From Methylocystis silviterrae (GTDB lineage: Bacteria > Pseudomonadota > Alphaproteobacteria > Rhizobiales > Beijerinckiaceae), in contig NZ_JABVWW010000002.1 of assembly GCF_013350005.1 (NCBI RefSeq), positions 248,001-312,000 on the forward strand: a stretch of 64,000 nt of DNA, written 5' to 3'. A program made the translations under genes and the position numbers. Below, in pieces: positions 36,115-45,526 of the stretch; position 1 is the stretch's first letter, and every line of letters starts with the position of its first letter. The notes beneath the pieces were generated by a model. It was not told the origin of the DNA. It saw only the letters and a program-made list of their open reading frames with translations, and searched no databases.

Positions 36115-36450
36115 ATGCATTTGCGCCTTGGCTTGCGCCTCCGCGCGCTCAGCGCTTCGACGCTCTTCGTATTCTTTGCTCCCGCGCCCGTCTCTGCCGC
36201 CAAGGTCGGCGAGATGTGCGCAGGCATCGCCGGCATTCAATGCGACACAGGCTTGTGGTGCGACCCCGAGCCGGGCCAATGCCACGGAGCTGACATCGCT
36301 GGCAAGTGTGTGGAGGTTCCAAAGATCTGCACCAAAGACTATCGTCCCGTTTGCGGCTGTGACGATAAAACCTATGGCAACGACTGCACGCGTCGCGCCG
36401 CCAAGGTCGCGAAAAAGTCCGACGGCGAGTGCCCGAAACCTTACAGGTGA
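36115..36450 (+). CDS. Secreted Kazal-type protease inhibitor domain protein
   Basis: 111 residues. A signal peptide ends VSA (about residue 28). An N-terminal Cys-rich part (CAGIAGIQCDTGLWC) is followed by a Kazal domain at about 65-108 with the diagnostic spacing CTKDYRPVCGCDDKTYGNDC and final Cys. Ten or so Cys residues would all be disulfide-bonded. Kazal domains inhibit serine proteases. There is no strong ribosome binding site before the ATG. It is convergent with the Gly-rich protein gene. Confidence 0.85.
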   Translation: MHLRLGLRLRALSASTLFVFFAPAPVSAAKVGEMCAGIAGIQCDTGLWCDPEPGQCHGADIAGKCVEVPKICTKDYRPVCGCDDKTYGNDCTRRAAKVAKKSDGECPKPYR

Positions 36451-36509
36451 GATCTGGTGGCTGAGATCTGGCGGCGGCGCGGCGCAATCGAGCCGCGCCA
36501 TTGCTTCGG

Positions 36510-36890
36510 CTAGTTGAAGCAGCCGCTGGCCTGCATCTGAGCGATCCAGATCGCGCAGGCCGCCTTAGAGCGCTCGTGACGGTGGTGACGGCGGGAGCCG
36601 CCGCCATAGCCGTCGTCCCCGCCAAATCCGCCGTAGCCATCATAGTCGCCGCGATCGCCGCCGAAGCCGTCGCCGGGATAGCCACGGCGATAGCCTTGGT
36701 CGTAGCCTTGCCCGTAAACCGGACCATAACCGCCATGCCCGCCGCGCCCGTGCTGATGCTGGCGCATGCATTTGTTGTAGTTTTCGGCGATCGCGAAGCA
36801 CAGCGGCGCATTGGCCGCCTGGGCGATCGGCGCGAAGAGGATGCCGAGCGCGCAAGCCGCGCCGACGATAGAGTAGGTCACGAGCCGCAT
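36510..36890 (-). CDS. Small exported Gly/Tyr-rich protein
   Basis: 126 residues from the ATG at 36890, AAGGA upstream. A signal peptide ends AQA (about 26), followed by a short Cys-containing helix (LCFAIAENYNKCMRQ), a long GY/GD-rich low-complexity stretch (about 50-100), a His/Arg patch, and a C-terminal helix with two Cys (CAIWIAQMQASGC). The four flanking Cys residues could bridge the two helices. No family recognised. Confidence 0.68.
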   Translation of the reverse strand: MRLVTYSIVGAACALGILFAPIAQAANAPLCFAIAENYNKCMRQHQHGRGGHGGYGPVYGQGYDQGYRRGYPGDGFGGDRGDYDGYGGFGGDDGYGGGSRRHHRHERSKAACAIWIAQMQASGCFN

Positions 36891-36989
36891 GCGGGCGTTT
36901 TCCTTGTTTGCGCTCCCCAGCGCTTTTGCCGAGGCATCCTCGCGCGTTCCGGCTGAAACCAAGCTGAACAGCGCCTCAGCGGGCCGCGA

Positions 36990-38270
36990 TCACCAGCCGG
37001 CGATGCGTCGGCAGGACGAATCGCCCGCGCCAAAGGCGTAATGATCGCCGCAGGCGAAGGCCACCGGCGGTTCGCCGGTCTGCTCGAAGATGTCGTAGCC
37101 TTCCTTCAGATTATGCCAAAATGCGGTCCAGTGCTGGTAATTGCCGCCTGCGCCGACGAAGGCGAGCCAGCTGCCGCCGGTTTCCCGAGCGATCGCATGC
37201 TCCGTTAAGCGGAAGGGAAAAATGTGCACTTGCACTTCGCGCTGGCCGGCGCGCATCGCCGCTTCGACAAAGGCGTAGATTTCCTCGATGCCGCGGTCGG
37301 TCATGGCGAAGCAGCCGACCGACTTGCACGCGCCATGCACCATGACGAGGCCGCCGGTCCGGCCGTTCTGGCGATCAAAGGCGTTCGGATAACCGACGTT
37401 GAACGCGCGGTGATAGTTCGAATGCGGATGCAGCTGCTTCGCCGAGACGCTGTAGAAGCCTTCCGGCGACTGGTAATCGGCTTCCTTGAGCTTGGGTCCA
37501 AGCTTGCCGGACCATTTGCAGATTGGATAGGTCTTGTAGAGCGAGAAGCGGCTGTTGCTCTTTCGAAGCCAGAGCTCGAGCTGCCCTTCCTGCTTGAAAA
37601 TGCGCACGAAGACCTGATCCCCCATGCCGTAACGGATCGGGGCCTCCTGCTGAAACGCGTCCTCGGGCGCAGCCCGCAAGGTCGGCTCGACGGCGCGCGC
37701 CACCTGGGTCGGCGGCGCCGACTCCTGCGCCGTGGACGTCGCCTCAACAGCGGCTCGCGCCGACGGCTCCTGCGGCCGGGGCGGCGGCGGCGCATTGGCG
37801 AGCGCCGGCGGCGTTGCGGGGACCTCTGTGGCCTGCGGCTGCGCGGCAGGGGCTGTCGCCGCCGTCTCGGCGAATTTGTCCGCAAGCTCGGCGAGATTGG
37901 CCGGTCGCGACGGGGGCAGCGGCGTGGGCTTTTCGACAATTTCCGGCCGCGCGGGCGGCGGCGCGGGCGGGAACGACACCGACCCTTCGACGTCGTCTTG
38001 CGGGAGAGTCGCCACCTCGACGCTCGGCTCTTGCGGCGCCGGCGCCTCAAGAGCGGGCGGCGGAGCAGGGGGGAACGCGCCGGGCTTCACCCGCAGGGCC
38101 ATGCTGCGCAGGCCGGTCGGCAGCGCGCCGCTCCAGGCGCTGCGCGCGGCGTCGCTCCGAACAGGAGAGTTGCTCTCAAGGCTGGGCAAGTAGCGGAGCG
38201 CCGCGACTCCGCCGACGAGCGCGGCGAGAGCGAACGCCGCCAGCGCCAAATGGGTCTGTCGCGGCGTCAT
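36990..38270 (-). CDS. L,D-transpeptidase (YkuD-type) with long Pro-rich linker
   Basis: 426 residues. One N-terminal membrane helix (about 8-27) acts as an anchor, then a Pro/Ala-rich linker of about 170 residues suited to span the periplasm, and a catalytic domain at about 215-380. The active site is MVHGACKSVGCFAM with the nucleophile Cys and catalytic His. Such proteins cross-link peptidoglycan or attach lipoproteins. After the domain, about 50 further residues contain two Cys that may pair. The ATG at 38270 is chosen; a TTG at 38282 is possible. Confidence 0.85.
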   Translation of the reverse strand: MTPRQTHLALAAFALAALVGGVAALRYLPSLESNSPVRSDAARSAWSGALPTGLRSMALRVKPGAFPPAPPPALEAPAPQEPSVEVATLPQDDVEGSVSFPPAPPPARPEIVEKPTPLPPSRPANLAELADKFAETAATAPAAQPQATEVPATPPALANAPPPPRPQEPSARAAVEATSTAQESAPPTQVARAVEPTLRAAPEDAFQQEAPIRYGMGDQVFVRIFKQEGQLELWLRKSNSRFSLYKTYPICKWSGKLGPKLKEADYQSPEGFYSVSAKQLHPHSNYHRAFNVGYPNAFDRQNGRTGGLVMVHGACKSVGCFAMTDRGIEEIYAFVEAAMRAGQREVQVHIFPFRLTEHAIARETGGSWLAFVGAGGNYQHWTAFWHNLKEGYDIFEQTGEPPVAFACGDHYAFGAGDSSCRRIAGW

Positions 38271-38345
38271 GCGCCTATGCAAGCCTCTCCTGGAAGATTC
38301 TGAAACTCGAGCCTGGGCTGAGCAAGACCATTCGAAAAAGGCGGT

Positions 38346-38873
38346 TTAGTGGCCTTGGAAGGCGACCAGCGTGCGCACCGGGACGCCGAGCGCCTGGAGC
38401 CTTTTCACGCCGGCGAGGTCGGGCAGGTCGATGACGAAACAGGCGGCGACGACGTCGGCGCCGGCCTGGCGCAGGAGTTTCACCGCGCCCTCGGCGGTGC
38501 CGCCGGTGGCGATCAGATCGTCTACGAGAATGACGCGCTCGCCGGGGAGGACCGCGTCCTCATGCATCTCCATTTCGTCGACGCCATATTCGAGCTCATA
38601 GGCGATCGAGACGACGCGATGCGGCAGCTTGCCCTTCTTGCGAATCGGGATGAAGCCGGCGGAAAGCTGATGCGCCACCGCGCCTCCCAGGATGAAGCCG
38701 CGCGCCTCCATCCCAGCGACCTTGTCGATCTTGCCGCCGCACCAGGGCTGCACGAGTTCGTCGACCGCCTTGCGGAACGCCTTGGCGTCGCCGAGCAGGG
38801 TGGTGATGTCGCGAAAGAGGATTCCCTTCTTGGGATAATCGGGAATGGTGCGAATGGCGGCGGCAAGCGGCAT
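38346..38873 (-). CDS. apt: Adenine phosphoribosyltransferase
   Basis: 175-residue purine salvage enzyme, typical length. It has the PRPP-binding motif [17 protein letters not shown] and the family start [21 protein letters not shown]. Makes AMP from adenine and PRPP. Divergent from recA with about 320 bases between, in which I see promoter-like AT-rich tracts and a direct AAAAAGAAC repeat but no gene. Confidence 0.95.
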   Translation of the reverse strand: MPLAAAIRTIPDYPKKGILFRDITTLLGDAKAFRKAVDELVQPWCGGKIDKVAGMEARGFILGGAVAHQLSAGFIPIRKKGKLPHRVVSIAYELEYGVDEMEMHEDAVLPGERVILVDDLIATGGTAEGAVKLLRQAGADVVAACFVIDLPDLAGVKRLQALGVPVRTLVAFQGH

Positions 38874-39196
38874 GAAACGGCCTTGCGATCAGCGGCGAAT
38901 TTGGCCGCGTGGATGGAATGGCGAACCGCCACGCTCAAAGAGATACACGGATGGCGGGGGAGGGCGCAAATGCGGCGGGCGTGGCTGGGGACGGGCATCG
39001 CGCACAGATCACTACCTGTTGTCGCCCCTTAATTTCCGGACATGGTCTCCAAAAAGAACTTGGCAAAAAAGAACAAAGCGTGCACACTGGAGTTCAGGGT
39101 CGAGCGCGCGCTTTCGCCCAGCGCCCTTGCCTCGCGACCGCCCTCGCAGCCGCATTGCCTGCGCCTAGCTAACCGTGTCAGAAGGAATTTTCAGCC

Positions 39197-40261
39197 GTGA
39201 GCCAAGCCAATCTCCGCCTCGTGGAAGGGACGTCCGTGGACAAGACCAAGGCGCTCGACGCCGCTCTGTCGCAGATCGAGCGCGCATTCGGCAAAGGTTC
39301 GATCATGCGGCTCGGCAAGAACCAGAAGGCTGTCGAGATCGAGACGATCTCGACGGGCTCGCTGGGACTCGACATCGCGCTGGGCGTCGGCGGCCTGCCG
39401 CGCGGCCGCGTCGTTGAAATTTACGGGCCGGAATCCTCAGGCAAGACCACCCTCACCCTGCATGTCATCGCCGAGGCGCAGAAATTGGGCGGCGTCTGCG
39501 CCTTCGTCGATGCGGAACATGCGCTGGATCCGATCTACGCCCGCAAGCTTGGCGTCAATCTCGAAGATCTCTTAATTTCTCAGCCCGACACCGGCGAGCA
39601 GGCGCTCGAAATCACCGACACGCTGGTGCGCTCTGGCGCCGTCGACGTGCTCGTCGTCGATTCGGTGGCGGCGCTGACGCCCCGCGCCGAAATCGAGGGC
39701 GAGATGGGCGACGTGCAGCCGGGCCTGCAGGCGCGGCTGATGAGTCAGGCGCTGCGCAAGCTTACCGCCTCGATCGCCCGCTCCAACACGCTCGTCATCT
39801 TCATCAATCAGATCCGCATGAAGATCGGCGTGATGTACGGTTCGCCGGAGACGACGACCGGCGGCAATGCGCTGAAATTCTACGCCTCGGTGCGGCTCGA
39901 CATCCGCCGCATCGGCGCGATCAAGGACCGCGACGAGACGACCGGCAACCAGACCCGCGTCAAAGTGGTCAAGAACAAGGTGGCGCCGCCGTTCAAACAG
40001 GTCGAATTCGACATCATGTATGGCGAGGGCGTCTCCAAATTCGGCGAATTGATCGATCTTGGCGTCAAGGCCGGCGTCGTCGAGAAGTCGGGCGCCTGGT
40101 TCTCCTACGACAGCCAGAGGCTTGGCCAGGGCCGCGAGAACGCCAAGAGCTTCTTGAAGCAAAACCCCGAGGCCGCGCAGCGCATCGAACAGGCGATCCG
40201 CGAGAACGCCGGGCTGATCGCCGAGCGCATTCTGGACGCGCCGGATGAAAACGAGGCCTAG
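39197..40261 (+). CDS. recA: Recombinase A
   Basis: 354 residues. Walker [10 protein letters not shown] at about 77-85, Walker B region [21 protein letters not shown], and loop L2 with [28 protein letters not shown]. Catalyses strand exchange and LexA cleavage. The start is GTG 39197 with AAGGA nine bases upstream. I could not find a GAAC-N7-GAAC alphaproteobacterial SOS box. A decayed transposase follows downstream. Confidence 0.97.
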   Translation: MSQANLRLVEGTSVDKTKALDAALSQIERAFGKGSIMRLGKNQKAVEIETISTGSLGLDIALGVGGLPRGRVVEIYGPESSGKTTLTLHVIAEAQKLGGVCAFVDAEHALDPIYARKLGVNLEDLLISQPDTGEQALEITDTLVRSGAVDVLVVDSVAALTPRAEIEGEMGDVQPGLQARLMSQALRKLTASIARSNTLVIFINQIRMKIGVMYGSPETTTGGNALKFYASVRLDIRRIGAIKDRDETTGNQTRVKVVKNKVAPPFKQVEFDIMYGEGVSKFGELIDLGVKAGVVEKSGAWFSYDSQRLGQGRENAKSFLKQNPEAAQRIEQAIRENAGLIAERILDAPDENEA

Positions 40262-40339
40262 GCCGTGTGGACTCTAAGAATTCCCGCAAATCAGATTCAA
40301 GGCGGCCTTTGGGGAGGCGGCCTTGGATGTGGTGGACCG

Positions 40340-40640
40340 ACTGGTTTGACCGACGTGGCTTGGGAGCGGATGGCGCCGTGGATCGTGCGTACGGGCTCTC
40401 CCTGGCGTGATCTTCCGGAAGCGTTTTGGGGGTTGGAACAGCGTGTTCCGGCGTTTCAGGCGAGCCTCAAGGGGGCTGGCGGCGAATTTTTATCGAGGCG
40501 ATGTCTGGTGATCCGGACTTCGAATATCTGATCGTCGACTCCACCACGCCGATCACTTGCGTCACGTCATCGCCGCCAAGGGCCGCTCGCCGTCATCCCC
40601 AACAACCCTCATCATAAGACGAGCGGCCGTGGCTTGTGAC
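40340..40640 (+). pseudogene. Decayed IS5-family transposase remnant
   Basis: Pieces of one transposase survive in different frames: LTDVAWERM, WIVRTGSPWRDLPEAF, GWNSVFRRF, SGDPDFEYLIVDST, LRHVIAAKG and AVIPNNP. In an intact copy these are spread over about 250 residues; here at least two internal deletions and two frameshifts compress them into 300 bases. No flanking inverted repeats were found. It is inactive. Confidence 0.82.
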
Positions 40641-40685
40641 CGCGAAGGCGAAGACGCCACGCGCGCGGACAATCGAGAAATTTGC

Positions 40686-41981
40686 ATGGATATGCGCCAA
40701 AATATGCGCCAGGTGAGAGCGCCAGCGCCCACACAGATCGCGGCCGCCGTGATTGGGAATGCGCTCGAATGGTACGATTTCGTCGTCTACGGCTTTTTTG
40801 CTTCCGTTCTGGCGCAGGCGTTCTTTCCAAGCCGAGACGAGACGGCCTCTCTCTTGCTGGCGCTCGCGACCTTTGGCGCGGGCTTCTGCACGCGCCCGCT
40901 CGGCGGCCTCTTCTTCGGATTTTACGCGGATCGCAAAGGGCGAAAGGCTGCGCTGCAACTCATCATGTTCGTTATGACCGCGGCGATCGCCATCATCGCC
41001 TTCGCCCCGACCTATGCGACGATCGGCCTCTTCGCCCCCATGCTCATCGTGATCGGCCGATTGCTGCAGGGCTTTGCGACCGGCGGAGAATTCGCGAGTT
41101 CGACGGCATTTCTGATCGAAGTCGCGCCCGCCGGTCGGCGTGGAGTCTATGGCTCTCTGCAAATGGTCGGGCAGGGCCTGTCAATCCTGCTCGGGACGCT
41201 CGCCGGCATGGTCGTCGCGGGCGTCTTTTCGGTCGAAGCGTTGCACGACTGGGCCTGGCGACTGCCCTTTTTCGCTGGCCTGCTGATCGGCCCGATAGGG
41301 CTCTATGTCAGACGTCATCTCGACGAAACGCCAGCCTTCAAGGCGTCGCCGCAGGAAGAAGGCGTCGCGCGCGCGTTTCTCGACCTCGTTCGGCGGCGGG
41401 GCGATCGACTTCTCGCCTGTTTCGCCGCCACCATCGGCGCGACAATCTCCTTTTACGTGATCCTCATCTACATGCCGACCTATGGAAAGACGGAGATGGG
41501 ACTGAGCCTCGCACAGTCCTTCGTCGCCCAGGCGCCAGGTCTTCTGTTGCTGATCGTGCTGACGCCATTGATCGGCGCTCTCTCCGACGCAATCGGCAGG
41601 CGTCCCTTGCTCCTCGCGTCTTATGGGACGCTTCTCCTTTGCGTCTATCCGCTGTTCGTCTGGCTGCAGGTCGAGCGCACGCTGTTGGCGCTTACAGCGG
41701 CGCAGACCGCGTTCTGCGTCATTCTCTCGGGCCTCTTTGGCGCGCTCTCGACGGCGCTCGCGGAGCAGTTTCCGACGCATGTCCGCACCGTGGGACTCGC
41801 GATCGCCTATAATGTCGCGGTGATGATCTTCGGCGGCTTCGCACCCTTCATCGTCGCTTGGCTGATCGACGATCTCGCCACGCCGATCGCGCCGGCCTTC
41901 TATCTGATCTTCGGGGCGACTGTCGGGCTGCTCGGCGTCGCAGGTCTGCACGAGCGGCGACATGAGCCGGGACTCGAATAG
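40686..41981 (+). CDS. MFS transporter, metabolite:H+ symporter-like
   Basis: 431 residues, twelve predicted helices. The N-terminal block IGNALEWYDFVVYGFFA and RPLGGLFFGFYADRKGRK are signature motifs of the MHS subgroup (ProP, KgtP, citrate carriers). The second half has GALSDAIGRRPLL. Substrate not predictable. The ATG at 40686 is chosen; a second Met follows three residues later. The gene lies directly after the IS5 remnant, which may have placed a new promoter region upstream. Confidence 0.88.
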   Translation: MDMRQNMRQVRAPAPTQIAAAVIGNALEWYDFVVYGFFASVLAQAFFPSRDETASLLLALATFGAGFCTRPLGGLFFGFYADRKGRKAALQLIMFVMTAAIAIIAFAPTYATIGLFAPMLIVIGRLLQGFATGGEFASSTAFLIEVAPAGRRGVYGSLQMVGQGLSILLGTLAGMVVAGVFSVEALHDWAWRLPFFAGLLIGPIGLYVRRHLDETPAFKASPQEEGVARAFLDLVRRRGDRLLACFAATIGATISFYVILIYMPTYGKTEMGLSLAQSFVAQAPGLLLLIVLTPLIGALSDAIGRRPLLLASYGTLLLCVYPLFVWLQVERTLLALTAAQTAFCVILSGLFGALSTALAEQFPTHVRTVGLAIAYNVAVMIFGGFAPFIVAWLIDDLATPIAPAFYLIFGATVGLLGVAGLHERRHEPGLE

Positions 41982-42015
41982 GCCCGGACCCTGGGTCTTG
42001 CGACGGGAGGATTTG

Positions 42016-42366
42016 ATGAAGAGAATTGCTGTTTTGATCGCGTCTTTCATCATGACGCAGCAACTCCTGATCGGAGAGGCGATCGCCAGACCCGCGAGAT
42101 GCGTCGTCAATGGCGCCGGCGCGGCGCCCTATCAGGGGAAATGCGAGTTTTCGCCTGAAACTGGCGGCAGCTTTTCGATCACGCCAGTTGGAAAAAGCGC
42201 TTTCGACGGCGCGACGGTGATCAGCGTCTCTGTCACTTTGCCAGGAGTGGCGGAAGTGCGAGGACTGACCCGCGACGGGATCAATTCCCGGTGGGGAGAG
42301 GCGCAGCGCTCCAAGGAGGACCCCGCCTGCTGGATCGGAAGCGACTTCAAGATCTGCGTCTACTGA
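42016..42366 (+). CDS. Small exported protein of unknown function
   Basis: 116 residues. GGAGG sits seven bases before the ATG at 42016. A signal peptide (about 1-23, IARPARC region) is followed by a beta-rich domain with Cys27, Cys41, Cys106 and Cys114, likely two disulfides. No family recognised. It lies 34 bases after the MFS gene on the same strand, so co-transcription is possible, and ends at a bidirectional terminator. Confidence 0.75.
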   Translation: MKRIAVLIASFIMTQQLLIGEAIARPARCVVNGAGAAPYQGKCEFSPETGGSFSITPVGKSAFDGATVISVSVTLPGVAEVRGLTRDGINSRWGEAQRSKEDPACWIGSDFKICVY

Positions 42367-42374
42367 CCAAAATA

Positions 42375-42398
42375 AAAGCGGCGCCGAAGCGCCGCTTT
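42375..42398. terminator. Bidirectional terminator
   Basis: AAAGCGGCGC (42375-42384) pairs perfectly with GCGCCGCTTT (42389-42398) around CGAA. A and T tracts on the two sides let it serve both the exported-protein gene and rplM-rpsI. Confidence 0.72.
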
Positions 42399-42427
42399 GC
42401 AAATGCTTGCCTTGAAGATCGCGAAGC

Positions 42428-42907
42428 TTAGCGCTTCGAGAACTGGAAGCTGCGGCGCGCTTTCCGCTTGCCGTATTTCTTGCGCTCGACGACGCGGGAA
42501 TCTCGCGTCAGGAAGCCTTCCTTCTTGAGCGCGGGACGCAGGTCCGGCTCGTAAGCGGTCAGCGCCTTGGCGAGGCCGTGGCGCACCGCGCCGGCCTGAC
42601 CCGAAAGTCCCCCGCCGGCGACCGTAACGACGATGTCGTATTGACCCGCGCGCTTGGTGACGCCGAAGGGCTGGGCCAGAATCATGCGCAGCACCGGACG
42701 GGCGAAATAGACTTCGACGTCGCGGCCGTTGACGGTGATCTTGCCGGGGCCCGGCTTGATCCAGACGCGCGCGACGGCGTTTTTGCGCTTGCCGGTCGCA
42801 TAGGCGCGGCCCTGCTTGTCGAGCTTTTGCACATAGCGCGGCGACTCGGGCGCCGTGGCGACGCTTCCCTGAAGGTCGGAAAGCGAGGAAAGAGTGGTCT
42901 CGGCCAT
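42428..42907 (-). CDS. rpsI: 30S ribosomal protein S9
   Basis: 159 residues; the core [14 protein letters not shown] and [14 protein letters not shown] and the C-terminal [12 protein letters not shown] are diagnostic for uS9. A 30-residue N-terminal extension is typical of alphaproteobacteria. It follows rplM by 2 bases. Confidence 0.97.
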   Translation of the reverse strand: MAETTLSSLSDLQGSVATAPESPRYVQKLDKQGRAYATGKRKNAVARVWIKPGPGKITVNGRDVEVYFARPVLRMILAQPFGVTKRAGQYDIVVTVAGGGLSGQAGAVRHGLAKALTAYEPDLRPALKKEGFLTRDSRVVERKKYGKRKARRSFQFSKR

Positions 42908-42909
42908 GA

Positions 42910-43380
42910 TCAGGCGCTCCGGCTATTCTTGACGTTCAGGGCGGCGACGTCGAGCGTCTGTGGGCTCTGCGCCTCATGCGGATGTTCCGCGCCCTTATAG
43001 ACGCGCAGATTGCCGAACTGCTTGCGGCCCAAGGGGCCTCGCGGCAGCATGCGCTGCACGGCCTTCTCCAGGACGCGCTCCGGGAAGCGCCCGTCGAGAA
43101 GGAACTTCGCCGAGCGTTCCTTGATGCCGCCGGGGAAACCCGTGTGGTGGTGATAGACCTTCTGGTCGCGCTTGCGGCCGGTCAGGACCACCTTTTCGGC
43201 GTTGATGACGATGATGTTGTCGCCGTCATCCATATGCGGCGTGAACGTCGCCTTGTGCTTGCCGCGCAGACGCAGCGCGATGATGGTGGCGAGGCGGCCG
43301 ACGATGAGCCCGGAGGCGTCGATCAGCACCCACTTCTTTTCGATGTCGGCGGGTTTCGCCGAATAGGTGTTGCCAAACAT
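42910..43380 (-). CDS. rplM: 50S ribosomal protein L13
   Basis: 156 residues from the ATG at 43380 (family start [21 protein letters not shown]). Core [22 protein letters not shown] and [18 protein letters not shown] are diagnostic for uL13. Upstream in-frame ATG 43467 adds an unlikely leader. First gene of rplM-rpsI. Confidence 0.96.
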   Translation of the reverse strand: MFGNTYSAKPADIEKKWVLIDASGLIVGRLATIIALRLRGKHKATFTPHMDDGDNIIVINAEKVVLTGRKRDQKVYHHHTGFPGGIKERSAKFLLDGRFPERVLEKAVQRMLPRGPLGRKQFGNLRVYKGAEHPHEAQSPQTLDVAALNVKNSRSA

Positions 43381-43561
43381 GGGATGAGAATTCCGTGTGA
43401 ACGGTGTGTTCGGATGGGCGTGGATAGGCGATGCGGCAGGAGGGGTCAAGTAATTTTTGCGCGGCAAAGTCTCTACAACGCCAAGAAAACTGGGCGCTGG
43501 GGTTTGTTGGTATTATGATACCTTACACTCCGCCCCGATCTGGAGTGAGATTGCGACGCGA

Positions 43562-43583
43562 TTTGGCCGGGACAAGCCCGGCC
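43562..43583. repeat. Short palindrome, related to the 35856 repeats
   Basis: GGCCGGG and CCCGGCC flank ACAAG, followed by ATGAC. It looks like a single half-unit of the pair at 35856-35993. It is the only structure I see in the 237-base gap between rplM and amtB. Confidence 0.6.
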
Positions 43584-43617
43584 ATGACGCATAGGAGACC
43601 TGCGTTCCAGCGGCTCG

Positions 43618-45098
43618 CTACTGATGCAGCGCTTCGCCATGCAGCGCGATGTCGAGACCCTCGCGTTCATCGTCGTAATTCACGCGAAGCGGCGTGATCA
43701 TCGAGACAATTTTCAGCGTCGCCAAGGTGCCGATCACGCCCCAGACGATCGTGACGAGGACGCCGATCGCCTGCACGTAAAGCTGATGCGGATCGCCTTC
43801 CAACAGACCCGCGACGCCCGGATCGCCTTCCGAAGCCGTGATCGCGCGGGTGGCGAAGACTCCGGCGAGCAGCGTGCCCATAATGCCGCCGACGCCATGC
43901 ACGCCGAAGACGTCGAGCGTGTCGTCGTAGCGGAATTTATATTTCGCGACGGTGCAGAACCAATAGCAGACGCCGCCGGCGATGATCCCGATGACGACGC
44001 CGTGCCAAGGCAGGACATAGCCCGAGGCCGGCGTGATCGTGCCCAGACCGGCGACGGCTCCCGAGATGACGCCGAGCACCGACGGCTTGCCGCGCTGGAG
44101 CCACTCCAGGCCGCTCCACACCAGCGCGCCGGCGCAGGCGGCAAGATGCGTCGCCACAATGGCGAAGACCGCGCGGGAATTGGCGGCGAGCGCCGAGCCG
44201 CCATTGAAGCCGAACCAGCCGACCCAGAGCAGTCCGGTCCCGACGACGGCGAGCGAGAGATCGAAGGGCGAGAGGTTTTCGCGCCCGAACCCGACGCGGT
44301 TTCCGAGAACGAGCGCGCAGACGAGGCCGGCGATCCCGGCATTGATGTGCACGACCGTCCCGCCGGCGAAATCGAGGAGGCCCAGCTTCTGCAGAAATCC
44401 GCCGCCCCAGACCCAATGCGCGGAAGGCACATAGACGATGAACAGCCACAGCGCGCAAAACAGCATGAAGGCGGAGAACTTCATGCGTTCGGCGACGGAG
44501 CCGGCGACCAGCGCGCAGGTGATCACCGCGAAGGTCATCTGATAGAGCATGAACAGGATTTCGGGGATCGTCTTGGCGAATGGGCTCACCGTGTCGAGGC
44601 CGATCCCTGCAAGCAGCGACCGCGACGCGTCGCCGATATAGGCGCCCTCGCCGCTGAAGGCGAGGCTGTAGGCGACGCCGATCCACAGTAGCGAGACGAG
44701 CGCGGTGGCGATGAGGCTCTGCGCCATGGTGGCGAGCACATTCTTCTTGCGCACCATGCCGCTGTAAAAGAGCGCGAGCCCCGGCAGCGTCATCATCAGC
44801 ACCAGCGCGGTGGCGGCGATCATGAAGGCGGTGTCGGCGGCGTCGATCTTGCTCCCGCCGTCCTGCGCGAGGGCGGGTTGCGAGACCAGGAAAGCCGCCA
44901 GCGCGGCCGCCGCTGCTGAAATCGAGCGGCGCAATGTGTCGCCCTCATGCTGAGGAGCGCCTGAAAGGCGCGTCTCGACGCGCGAGGGCGAGAGATGCTG
45001 CAGGAGCGGATTTCCCCGTCCTTCGAGACGCCCGCGTTGCGGGCTCCTCAGGATGAGGAAATCCTTACTCAAGCTGCGCGCAAACGAGCTCTGCATCG
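43618..45098 (-). CDS. amtB: Ammonium transporter Amt, copy 1 (N-terminus altered by a repeat)
   Basis: About 493 residues from the ATG at 45098. Eleven to twelve helices of the Amt/Rh fold, with FAGGTVVHINAGIAGL and FGVHGVGGIMGTL carrying the two pore His residues. A signal peptide ends QPALAQDG. The ATG has AGGA seven bases upstream and lies 30 bases after the glnK stop. Between this start and the signal peptide, about 38 residues are encoded by a palindromic repeat (44943-45059), in frame. A TTG at 44934 with GAGGG upstream would avoid it. Partner of the adjacent PII protein. Confidence 0.9.
44943..45059. repeat. REP-like palindromic element inside the amtB leader
   Basis: Begins CCTCATGCTGAGGAGCGCC and ends GCGGGCTCCTCAGGATGAGG, with inverted ends and an internal CGTCCTTCGAGACGC segment. 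I recall this unit from many alphaproteobacterial genomes as an intergenic element. Here it keeps the amtB frame open. Confidence 0.85.
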
Positions 45099-45127
45099 TG
45101 GATCCTGATTGATGATTGGGAAGGCGC

Positions 45128-45466
45128 TTAGAGCGCGTCGGTGTCGGTTTCGCCGGTGCGGATGCGCATGGCGCGGTCCAGCGGCGAGACGAAAATTTTG
45201 CCGTCGCCGATATGGCCGGTGTAGGCGGCGAGTCTGATCGCCTCGATGGCGCGATCGACGAGCGCTTCAGGGAGCGCGATGTCGATTTTAACCTTGGGCA
45301 GGAATGCGACGATATATTCGGCCCCGCGATAGATTTCGGCATGGCCCTTCTGTCGGCCATAGCCTTTCACTTCGGTCGCGGTCATTCCGTGCACGCCGAT
45401 TTCCGTCAGCGCCTCGCGCACCTCGTCGAGCTTGAAAGGTTTAATAATCGCCGTGATGATCTTCAT
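45128..45466 (-). CDS. glnK: PII nitrogen regulatory protein GlnK/GlnB, copy 1
   Basis: 112 residues, family start [16 protein letters not shown]. Tyr51 of the T loop ([15 protein letters not shown]) is the uridylylation site. Binds ATP/ADP and 2-oxoglutarate and closes the Amt channel when nitrogen is plentiful. In-frame ATG at 45478 would add four residues. First gene of a glnK-amtB operon with a sigma-54 promoter upstream. Confidence 0.95.
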   Translation of the reverse strand: MKIITAIIKPFKLDEVREALTEIGVHGMTATEVKGYGRQKGHAEIYRGAEYIVAFLPKVKIDIALPEALVDRAIEAIRLAAYTGHIGDGKIFVSPLDRAMRIRTGETDTDAL

Positions 45467-45510
45467 TTGCGCAGACATGCCCTCATGGTTGGCGAATTGA
45501 ACATTGTCTC

Positions 45511-45526
45511 AGCAATTGGCATGCCA
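45511..45526 (-). promoter_or_regulatory. Sigma-54 (-24/-12) promoter of glnK-amtB copy 1
   Basis: Minus strand reads TGGCATGCCAATTGCT, matching TGGCAC-N5-TTGCW at all but one base. It lies 45-60 bases before the glnK start, so the leader is short. I saw no clear NtrC dyad upstream. Confidence 0.8.

Noticed and set aside
37224-38303. 359-residue open frame on the plus strand
   Set aside because: Antisense of the L,D-transpeptidase gene with Arg/Gly-biased composition.
39050-39080. SOS (LexA) box before recA
   Set aside because: GAAC occurs twice but with 11 bases between instead of the 7 expected for the alphaproteobacterial GAAC-N7-GAAC box.
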